Assembly (NCBI GenBank): GCA_964390805.1
Contig: CAYMKL010000206.1
Location: forward strand, 1-8,361
From: CAYMKL01 sp964390805
GTDB taxonomy: Bacteria > Chloroflexota > Anaerolineae > VGOG01
DNA: 8,361 nucleotides
Direction of reading: 5' to 3'
The translations under genes were made by a program, and so were the position numbers. Each line of letters opens with the position of its first letter. Within the stretch, counting starts at the first letter, position 1. The notes beneath the pieces were generated by a model. That model saw only the letters and a list, made by a program, of their open reading frames with translations, was not told the origin of the DNA and did no database searches. This document shows positions 1-5,394 of this stretch, piece after piece.

Positions 1-32
1 GTTTTTTCGCCGATATGAACGATTCAGCCCCT

Positions 33-44
33 GGTTGCACAACC
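33..44. promoter_or_regulatory. Short inverted repeat in the leader (weak operator candidate)
   Basis: GGTTG-CA-CAACC is a 5-bp inverted repeat with a 2-bp centre, 60 bp upstream of the first start codon. A TTGACT hexamer at 62-67 resembles a -35 box, but nothing like a -10 box lies 16-18 bp after it. The position is compatible with a repressor operator, but the arms are short enough to arise by chance. Confidence 0.15.
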
Positions 45-93
45 GTTACGCTAGCCGCCTGTTGACTCGTTCTTTTCAGTTGTCTTCTCTGGC

Positions 94-98
94 AGGAG
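94..98 (+). promoter_or_regulatory. Shine-Dalgarno AGGAG for the first gene
   Basis: AGGAG lies 5 nt before the ATG at 104 and decides that start over the in-frame TTG at 35, which has no comparable site. The residues encoded between 35 and 103 are arginine-rich and do not form a signal peptide. Confidence 0.75.
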
Positions 99-103
99 TG
101 AAA

Positions 104-2281
104 ATGACGATACCTTCTGACTATGTGGAGCGTGTGTACGCCGGGGTGCTGGGCAAGATCATCGGCGTCTATCTGGGCCGCCCCGTTGAGGGCTGGACCT
201 ACGAACGCATCATGGCCGAGTTGGGCGAGATTAACTACTACGTCCATGAGCGTCTCAATAGATTGCTGATTCTGACCGACGACGACATCGCTGGCACGTT
301 CACCTTTCTGCGTGGCTTGCCTGACTACGACAATCGCCGCGACCTCACGGCGGCTCAAATCGGTCAAACCTGGCTGAACTACATCATTGAGGGGCGCGCC
401 ATCCTCTGGTGGGGCGGCCTGGGGCGGTCCACCGAGAACACCGCCTACTTGCGTTTGAAGAGCGGCATTCCGGCCCCGCGCAGTGGCTCTGTGGCGCTGA
501 ACGGCAAAGTCATCGCCGAGCAGATCGGCGCCCAGATCTTCATTGAGGGCTGGGGCATGGTGGCTCCAGGCGACCCGGAGTTCGCGGCCGACCTGGCGCG
601 GCGGGCAGCCAGCGTCAGCCACGACTGCGAGGGGATCTATGGCGCGCAGGTCATGGTGGCCATGGTCGCCCAGGCGTTCGTGGAATCCGACCTGCACGCG
701 CTGATGGACACCGCTGTCAGTCTCATCCCTCCGGATTCGGTCATCTATCGCCTGATCGCCGACGTTCGCGAGTGGCACGCCCAAGACGGCGACTGGCGCA
801 AGACCCGGGAACGGATTGTCGCCCGCTACGGCTATGATGAGTTCGGCGGTAGCTGCCACATCGTGCCCAATCACGCCCTGATCATGCTCAGCTTGCTGTA
901 CGGCGAAGACGACTTTCAGAAGTCGCTCATGATCGTCAACACGTCGGGCTGGGACACTGACTGCAACGCCGGTAACGTGGGGTGCTTGCTGGGGGTGAAG
1001 AACGGCCTGGCGGGCCTTGAGGATGGGCCCGATTGGCGGGGGCCTGTGGCGGATAAACTTTACCTTCCCACTGCCGATGGCGGCCGGGCCATCACCGATG
1101 CTGTGACCGAGACCTTTCACGTGGTCAACATCGGCCGCGCCCTGGCCGGCCTCGAGCCCCTGGCGCCCAAGGGTGGCGCTCGCTTTCACTTTGAGCTGCC
1201 AGGGAGCGTCCAGGGCTTCTGCGTGGAGGATAGCGCCGAGGCCAGGGATACCGCCTTCCTGGAGAACGTGGCCGGGCACAGTCGGCAGGGAGAGCGGAGC
1301 CTGGCTATCCGCTATCATCACCTCGCCCCAGGGCGTGTGGCCCGAGTTGCCACCCCAACCTTCATTCCCCCCCAGGCCCTCAACATGCGTGGCTATGCCT
1401 TGATCGCCTCGCCCACGCTGTATCCAGGTCAGACCGTGCGGGCCAGCCTGAGCGCCGACCCTGGCAACCAGAGGCCGGTAACGTGTTGTCTGTACATCCG
1501 CACCTACGGCGCGGACGATGCGCTCACCACGACCTATGGGCCGCAAGAGACCCTGTCGCCCGCCAGCCGCCAGGGCTTCGTGTGGCCCATTGGCGCCACC
1601 CAGGGCACGCCGATTGCCGAAGTCGGTGTCGAGATCCGTTCGGAGCAGCGGCCTGAGCCTTGTCCTGAGTTCCGTCGAAGGGCTGTCGAAGGGCGGCGGG
1701 CCGATGGCGCAGTCTATCTGGACTACCTGACGTGGGATGGCGCACCGGACGTGGTGCTGGATCGCCCGCCAGGATATGGGACGGTGTGGCAGCGGGCGTG
1801 GGTCAACGGGGTTGACCAGTTCCGGACGTTGGATACGGCGCCCTATTGCATCGTCCAGAATCACGGCACAGGTCTCTTGGCTCAGGGCACGCGCGAGTGG
1901 ACTGACTACCGCGTCACTGCGGCCATCACTATGGACTTGGCCAACGCAGGCGGCATCGCCGTCCGTGTTCAGGGTTTGCGTCGCTACTACGCGCTGCTGC
2001 TCTGCCGTGACGGCGTCGCCCGTCTGGTCAAGGCCCTGGATGGCCAGACGGTGCTGGCTGAGGCGGATTTTGGCTGGGAGTTCGGCAGCAGCCATACACT
2101 CACGCTGCAATGCCAGGGGCAGCGCCTCCATGCCTGGGTGGACGATACCCCGCTCTTTGACGTGCAAGACACCGACCGTCCGCTTACGGGCGGTGCCGTG
2201 GCATTGATATGCCAGGAGGGATGCCTTTCGAGCGGCGCGGTCCACGTACAACCTACCCTCCCGCAGGTTGCCTGTGGGTAG
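104..2281 (+). CDS. ADP-ribosylglycohydrolase-family protein with C-terminal CBM-like and concanavalin/LamG-like modules
   Basis: 725 residues. Residues about 5-350 form an ADP-ribosylglycohydrolase (PF03747/DraG-type) domain. An N-terminal GVLGKIIGVYLGRPVEG stretch is followed by the metal motif LTDDD (57-61), SHD (172-174), and the second metal motif GWDTDCNAGN (282-291), equivalent to the usual GGDTDTNA. Metal ligands D59, D60, D284 and D286 are all present, so the active site looks intact. Residues about 360-550 look like a carbohydrate-binding beta-sandwich (GSVQGF near the start, VYLDYLTW near the end). Residues about 555-715 resemble a concanavalin-like/LamG or DUF1080 jelly roll. There is no signal peptide, so a cytosolic location is inferred. 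The family hydrolyses ADP-ribosyl or related N/O-ribosyl bonds; the substrate here is unknown, and the sugar isomerase and kinase downstream suggest glycoside cleavage. The start at 104 is chosen because AGGAG (94-98) lies 5 nt upstream; the TTG at 35 gives an unconserved extension. A repeat is embedded at residues about 517-531, and the last nine residues come from another repeat. Confidence 0.85.
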   Translation: MTIPSDYVERVYAGVLGKIIGVYLGRPVEGWTYERIMAELGEINYYVHERLNRLLILTDDDIAGTFTFLRGLPDYDNRRDLTAAQIGQTWLNYIIEGRAILWWGGLGRSTENTAYLRLKSGIPAPRSGSVALNGKVIAEQIGAQIFIEGWGMVAPGDPEFAADLARRAASVSHDCEGIYGAQVMVAMVAQAFVESDLHALMDTAVSLIPPDSVIYRLIADVREWHAQDGDWRKTRERIVARYGYDEFGGSCHIVPNHALIMLSLLYGEDDFQKSLMIVNTSGWDTDCNAGNVGCLLGVKNGLAGLEDGPDWRGPVADKLYLPTADGGRAITDAVTETFHVVNIGRALAGLEPLAPKGGARFHFELPGSVQGFCVEDSAEARDTAFLENVAGHSRQGERSLAIRYHHLAPGRVARVATPTFIPPQALNMRGYALIASPTLYPGQTVRASLSADPGNQRPVTCCLYIRTYGADDALTTTYGPQETLSPASRQGFVWPIGATQGTPIAEVGVEIRSEQRPEPCPEFRRRAVEGRRADGAVYLDYLTWDGAPDVVLDRPPGYGTVWQRAWVNGVDQFRTLDTAPYCIVQNHGTGLLAQGTREWTDYRVTAAITMDLANAGGIAVRVQGLRRYYALLLCRDGVARLVKALDGQTVLAEADFGWEFGSSHTLTLQCQGQRLHAWVDDTPLFDVQDTDRPLTGGAVALICQEGCLSSGAVHVQPTLPQVACG
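1652..1693 (+). repeat. Short REP-like repeat embedded in frame in the first gene
   Basis: The stretch contains CTTGTCCTGAG followed by two copies of GTCGAAGGG (1674-1682 and 1685-1693, period 11). From memory, this closely matches a widespread intergenic bacterial repeat of the form CTTGTCCTGAG...TCGAAGGG. It is 42 bp, a multiple of three, and encodes about 14 residues beginning PEPCPEFRRRAVEG. These separate two segments (ending RSEQR and starting ADGAVYLDYL) that would read smoothly as one beta-sandwich if joined. Confidence 0.6.
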
Positions 2282-2351
2282 TCTGTTGTTTGGAACATCT
2301 GCCCGGAGTTAGCGTTTAGCCCGATACGACCTGCTAAACCTGCGGGAGGGT
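2255..2351. repeat. Family P palindromic MITE-like element, copy 1
   Basis: A 97-bp unit bounded by perfect 15-bp terminal inverted repeats: ACCCTCCCGCAGGTT (2255-2269) and its reverse complement (2337-2351). The interior is nearly the same as in the second copy at 6604-6701, sharing GAACATCTG, CCGGAGTTAGCGTTT and CCTGCTAAACC. It spans the 3' end of the first gene, supplying its last codons (reading TLPQVACG) and its TAG stop, and ends immediately before the Shine-Dalgarno of the next gene. It encodes no transposase, so it is non-autonomous if mobile. Confidence 0.8.
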
Positions 2352-2352
2352 G

Positions 2353-2382
2353 AGGAGAAGCATGAAACAATGTATGAAATGA
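2353..2382 (+). promoter_or_regulatory. Shine-Dalgarno plus six-codon leader ORF before the first URO-D gene
   Basis: AGGAG (2353-2357) lies 4 nt before an ATG at 2362 that opens a mini-ORF, MKQCMK, ending with TGA at 2380-2382. That stop overlaps an ATG (2379-2381) in the URO-D frame as ATGA. The annotated URO-D start at 2370 is 12 nt from the same AGGAG, longer than ideal. The mini-ORF may therefore couple translation into the gene from 2379, or simply be a chance by-product of the spacing. Nothing proves that it is translated. Confidence 0.3.
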
Positions 2383-3476
2383 CCGGTCGTGAACGCTCCA
2401 TCAAGGCCATGAACTTTGAGCCTACAGACAGGCTGCCCATCATGGCCAATATGCTGCCACCGGAGTTTGTGCAAAAAGTGACCCGTATCCCGGAGGAGGA
2501 CTACTGGGCCAATCAGCTCGACGCGCACATCCAGTCCATGAAGGTCATGGGTATGGACTTTCACGTTCAGAACTGGTTTCCCGTGCGCGAGGAGGCTGAA
2601 AGGGAGTGGTCGCCAGGTCAGTTCGATCGCTGGCGCGACGTTGACGTGGTCGTCGAACACATGGAGCAACAGGCTGCTCTGATGGACGAGACATGGCGGC
2701 GTCTCAGCACGAGCCCACAGGAGCGAGAGAAGCGTATCCAGGACATCTGCGATTATCAGATCGAGATTCAAAGCAAGATGGGGGACGATTTGCTCTGGGT
2801 CTTTGACCTGATGTTTCCGGGCCGCTATATGATTGAGTTCCCTTACGAGGAATATGGCTATGAAGCCTTCTTCCTGGTCTGCGGGCTGCACCCTGAGGTG
2901 TTGGGGAACTACTGGGCGGCGGCTTCTCGCCTGGCGCGGTGGCAAAACGAGTGCGTGGTTGAGGCCGCCACCCGCCTGGACTGGCCACGCATTGGATACC
3001 TGGGCACAGACGTGACCGACCAGCGAGGCAACATGGTCTCGCCTCGCTTCATGGATCGGTACTACTTCCCTCATCTCGACCACGCCGTAGCGCCCCTGGT
3101 GGAAGCTGGCTTCAAGTTGGTCTGGCACAGCGATGGCAATATGAACGCCATGCTCCAGCCCTTCATTGACATCGGGATGGCGGGCTTTCAGGGTTTTCAG
3201 GAGGAGTGTGGCACGCGCATCACCGACGTGGCCAGGCTGCGCAACCGCAACGGAGACCCTTTGATCTTGTGGGGCTCTGTCTCGATCATCACCGTGGTGC
3301 GCACGGGTACGTTCCGCGACATCGAGCGCGAGGTGCAGCGCGTGCTGGACGAGTGGCCGCATCCGGGGCTGTGTTTGGGAACCTCCAGCTACATCTCGCC
3401 CGACGTGCCCCACGAAAACGTCATCGAGCTTTTCCGCCTGATGCGCACGCTGGGAGCCGTCCAGCGGGGCATGTAG
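2370..3476 (+). CDS. URO-D (uroporphyrinogen decarboxylase-like) family protein, HSDGN subtype
   Basis: 368 residues, the full length expected for the family. It opens with TGRERSIKAMNFEPTDRLP (5-23), the usual ERxxxAxxxxxPDRxP start of URO-D relatives. Other family landmarks are LGTDV (211-215), NMVSPRFMDRYYFPHLD (221-237), WHSDGNM (252-258) and the C-terminal SPDVPHENVIELFRLMR (343-359). The haem-pathway signature MRQAGRY of true HemE is absent, so it is not a porphyrinogen decarboxylase. In MtaA-type methyltransferases zinc is bound by HxC; here the equivalent is H253-S-D255, so the Cys ligand is missing. The function is unknown: a methyltransferase-like or other TIM-barrel role is possible. 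It is soluble, with no signal peptide or membrane segment. It begins 88 bp after the first gene, with a family P repeat between. Start 2370 is kept, but 2379 is a possible alternative. Confidence 0.85.
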   Translation: MYEMTGRERSIKAMNFEPTDRLPIMANMLPPEFVQKVTRIPEEDYWANQLDAHIQSMKVMGMDFHVQNWFPVREEAEREWSPGQFDRWRDVDVVVEHMEQQAALMDETWRRLSTSPQEREKRIQDICDYQIEIQSKMGDDLLWVFDLMFPGRYMIEFPYEEYGYEAFFLVCGLHPEVLGNYWAAASRLARWQNECVVEAATRLDWPRIGYLGTDVTDQRGNMVSPRFMDRYYFPHLDHAVAPLVEAGFKLVWHSDGNMNAMLQPFIDIGMAGFQGFQEECGTRITDVARLRNRNGDPLILWGSVSIITVVRTGTFRDIEREVQRVLDEWPHPGLCLGTSSYISPDVPHENVIELFRLMRTLGAVQRGM

Positions 3477-3491
3477 TCGTCAGGTATTGCT

Positions 3492-3709
3492 GTCATTGCG
3501 AGTTTATCCATGGCGCGGTGCGCCCTCCGTAGGGAGCAGAAACGTTCCACCCTCACCCTAACCCTCTCCCTGCGAGGGAGAGGGGACGTGCAGCCTCTCC
3601 CCGTTGGGGAGAGGGCTGGGGTGAGGGGAAGTTTCTGGGTAGCGCAGCGAAGCAATCCCCTCCTTTGCGGGTTGGAGATTGCTTCGTCGCTCCGCTTCCT
3701 CGCAATGAC
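3492..3709. repeat. Family A palindromic element, copy 1 (interrupted by family B)
   Basis: Bounded by a perfect 11-bp inverted pair, GTCATTGCGAG (3492-3502) and CTCGCAATGAC (3699-3709). Inside lies a second perfect pair, CGAAGCAATC (3648-3657) and GATTGCTTCG (3677-3686). The first 24 bases are identical to the start of copy 3 at 8170. Its 218-bp length is explained by the nested element at 3550-3627. It fills most of the 262-bp gap between the URO-D gene and the kinase. No transposase is encoded. Confidence 0.8.
3550..3627. repeat. Family B palindromic element nested in family A copy 1
   Basis: A 9-bp outer stem, CCCTCACCC (3550-3558) with GGGTGAGGG (3619-3627), encloses two hairpins. The first is CCCTCTCCC (3562-3570) with GGGAGAGGG (3576-3584), loop 5 nt. 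The second is CCTCTCCCC (3594-3602) with GGGGAGAGG (3606-3614), loop 3 nt. The whole folds as a three-way junction. The hairpins are strong but have no T-tract, so they are not typical intrinsic terminators; in RNA they could still stall or protect the transcript between genes. Confidence 0.8.
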
Positions 3710-3738
3710 GCAGGAGTTTGGTTGCGGTAAGCTGCACT

Positions 3739-5247
3739 ATGGATCTTCTACTAGGATTAGACGTTGGCACCACGGCCACCAAAGCGCTGCTCTTCGATCT
3801 GGCGGGGAACGTCGTTGCCTCCGCCAGTTATTCGTATGACCTTATTGTGCCTCGTCCGGGATGGGTGGAGCAGGATCCAGAGGAGCTCTGGCACGGCGTT
3901 GTGGAAACGTCGCGGGGAGTCTTGAGCCAGATCAGCTCAGAAGACAGGGTCGTGGCCCTCAGCCAGTCGTCCCAGGCGGGCACGACGATTCCTGTGGATG
4001 CCGAGGGCCAACCGGTCTGCAAGGCCATCAGTTGGATGGACGAGCGAGCCGGCGAACAGGCTCAGCGGGTGCGCGAGAGGTGGGGGAGCGACTTCATTAA
4101 AACGACTACCGGCTGGACGTTGTGGGAGGGCTTGCCCCTCCAACACATCGCCTGGCTTCGAGAGAACCGCCCCGACATCTTCGGCGCGGCCCGTTACTTC
4201 CTCTTCGTCAACGATTTCGTCACCCATCGGCTCACTGGCCGCCTGTGCATGAACCCCTCCGATGCCGGCATCACCCAGCTCATGAACGTCGCCAGCGGCG
4301 ATTGGGATGACCGGTTGCTGGAGATCGCGGGCATCCTGCGCCAGCAGCTCTCGCCCATGCGCCCTTCGGGTCACGTTGTCGGCACGCTCACTCCGGCAGC
4401 GAGTGAGGCGACGGGCTTGCCCCAGGATGTCCTGGTGGTCAACGGCGCGCACGATCAGTATTGCGCCGCCGTGGGCACGGGGGTGATCCGGCCAGGCCCC
4501 ACCATGCTCTCCTGCGGCACGGCCTGGGTGATCCTGGCCGTGCCTGAGAGCCTGGAAGTGGGGCTGGGCAGCGGCATGAACATCAGTTGCCACGCCATTG
4601 AAGGCCGCTGGGGGGCGGTGCGCTCGCTGGGCGGCGTGGGCACCTCGTTGGAGTGGCTCCTGGACAACGTCTGGGAAGGCAGGGAGGCTGAGGGGAAACG
4701 TGGGGACCTATACGACGCCGTCAACCGGGCCGCCGCTCGATCCTACCCGGGAGCTGATGGCCTGTTTTTCCTCCCGCCGGCAGGGGGGCACGCCAGTTCC
4801 ATCGGGGCCGGCCAGGGGGGCTTTGTCGGCCTGTCTCTGTCCCATTCCCGCGACGACCTGGCCCGCGCGGTGATGGAGGGTGTCGCCTTTGAGCTGCGCT
4901 GGGCCCTGGAGGAGATCCAAGAGGACGGTGTGCGGGTCGCCGAGTTCAAGATGGTCGGTGGGGCGGCAGAGAGTCCGCTGTGGCCGCAGATCGTCGCCGA
5001 CGTCACCGGTGTTCCCGTGGCCCTGCCCACCGTCAAGCAGGCGGCTGGCCGCGGCGCAGCGATCCTGGCCGGCGTGGGGGCTGGCCTCTTTCCTGATCCC
5101 AAGGTGGGCTTTTCTGCCTTTCGGGGTCAGGAGATCCGTCTGGAACCCGTTTCTGGAAACCGCAAGCAGTACGATGATCTCTTTCACGCCTACCGGGATC
5201 TGTATCAGCTTCTGAGCTGCTCCGTGGCGCGTTCGCGCCACTCATAA
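3739..5247 (+). CDS. FGGY-family carbohydrate kinase (xylulokinase-like)
   Basis: 502 residues, typical for FGGY kinases, which transfer phosphate from ATP to a sugar or polyol, often a ketose made by a neighbouring isomerase. The N-terminal phosphate loop is LGLDVGTTATK (5-15), with D8 expected to bind metal-ATP. ISWMDERA (97-104) is the family sugar-side motif. NGAHDQYCAAVGTG (235-248) carries the probable catalytic base D239, close to D233 of E. coli XylB. SCGTAW (258-263), KMVGGAAESPLWPQIVADVTG (404-424) and AAGRGAAILAG (435-445) make the nucleotide-binding C-terminal half. The QMHGAT substrate motif of XylB is replaced by SQSSQAGTT (75-83), so D-xylulose should not be assumed. The ATG at 3739 gives the conserved family N-terminus; the in-frame TTG at 3718 lies only 1 nt from AGGAG (3712-3716) and adds seven unconserved residues. 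Cytosolic. It probably acts after the isomerase encoded at the end of the cluster. Confidence 0.92.
   Translation: MDLLLGLDVGTTATKALLFDLAGNVVASASYSYDLIVPRPGWVEQDPEELWHGVVETSRGVLSQISSEDRVVALSQSSQAGTTIPVDAEGQPVCKAISWMDERAGEQAQRVRERWGSDFIKTTTGWTLWEGLPLQHIAWLRENRPDIFGAARYFLFVNDFVTHRLTGRLCMNPSDAGITQLMNVASGDWDDRLLEIAGILRQQLSPMRPSGHVVGTLTPAASEATGLPQDVLVVNGAHDQYCAAVGTGVIRPGPTMLSCGTAWVILAVPESLEVGLGSGMNISCHAIEGRWGAVRSLGGVGTSLEWLLDNVWEGREAEGKRGDLYDAVNRAAARSYPGADGLFFLPPAGGHASSIGAGQGGFVGLSLSHSRDDLARAVMEGVAFELRWALEEIQEDGVRVAEFKMVGGAAESPLWPQIVADVTGVPVALPTVKQAAGRGAAILAGVGAGLFPDPKVGFSAFRGQEIRLEPVSGNRKQYDDLFHAYRDLYQLLSCSVARSRHS
5224..5241. repeat. Perfect 8-bp inverted repeat at the 3' end of the kinase gene
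   Basis: GTGGCGCG (5224-5231) and CGCGCCAC (5234-5241) flank a 2-bp centre and encode the kinase C-terminal residues before the stop. The G+C-rich stem is followed by A-rich, not T-rich, sequence, so it does not look like an intrinsic terminator. It may be the remnant of another small repeat that gave the kinase its VARSRHS tail. Confidence 0.5.
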
Positions 5248-5262
5248 GGGGAGAAAGTCCAA

Positions 5263-5353
5263 GTGTCATCGCGAGGCGGTGCTTTTCCGCCGAAGCGATC
5301 CCCAATTCGCAAGGTGGAGATTGCTTCGGCAAAAAAACGCCTCGCAATGACAC
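5263..5353. repeat. Family A palindromic element, copy 2
   Basis: A 91-bp near-palindrome. The ends GTGTCATCGCGAGGCG (5263-5278) and CGCCTCGCAATGACAC (5338-5353) pair at 15 of 16 positions. The inner arms GCCGAAGCGATC (5289-5300) and GATTGCTTCGGC (5319-5330) pair at 11 of 12. It shares the GGAGATTGCTTCG block with copies 1 and 3 but is much shorter than copy 1. It occupies most of the space between the kinase and the second URO-D gene. Confidence 0.8.
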
Positions 5354-5384
5354 GGCTGCCTTGTTTCTTAGTCGCAATCGGTGG

Positions 5385-5389
5385 AAGGA
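5385..5389 (+). promoter_or_regulatory. Shine-Dalgarno AAGGA for the second URO-D gene
   Basis: AAGGA lies 5 nt before the ATG at 5395 and fixes that start. A longer open frame from the GTG at 5263 would translate the whole of family A copy 2 and is not supported. Confidence 0.65.
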
Positions 5390-5394
5390 ACATC

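Noticed and set aside
35..103. Upstream TTG start adding 23 residues to the first gene
   Set aside because: It has no Shine-Dalgarno, the extension is not hydrophobic or conserved-looking, and the ATG at 104 has AGGAG at 5 nt.
2301..2325. Integron attC-like site in the family P interior (GTTAGCG core)
   Set aside because: The core does not fit GTTRRRY, there is no matching R'' partner, and no integrase is present.
2334..3413. A 359-codon open frame on the minus strand opposite the first URO-D gene
   Set aside because: It lies wholly antisense to a gene with clear family motifs, its translation resembles no family I recognise, and such frames are common opposite GC-rich genes. Its end runs into the family P terminal repeat.
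2370..3476. HemE, uroporphyrinogen decarboxylase of haem synthesis
   Set aside because: The MRQAGRY signature is absent and the genes sit in a sugar-enzyme context, not with hem genes. The same holds for 5395-6687.
3562..3614. Tandem intrinsic terminators
   Set aside because: The hairpins are strong, but no T-tract follows either one, and they belong to a repeat element.
3492..3709. CRISPR or structured ncRNA
   Set aside because: There are no regularly spaced direct repeats. The structure is explained by nested palindromic repeat elements found in other copies in the window.
3718..3738. TTG start for the kinase
   Set aside because: AGGAG is only 1 nt away, too close, and the FGGY N-terminus begins naturally at the ATG at 3739.
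5263..5394. GTG-started 44-residue extension of the second URO-D protein
   Set aside because: It is the translation of family A copy 2; a Shine-Dalgarno sits before the ATG at 5395.
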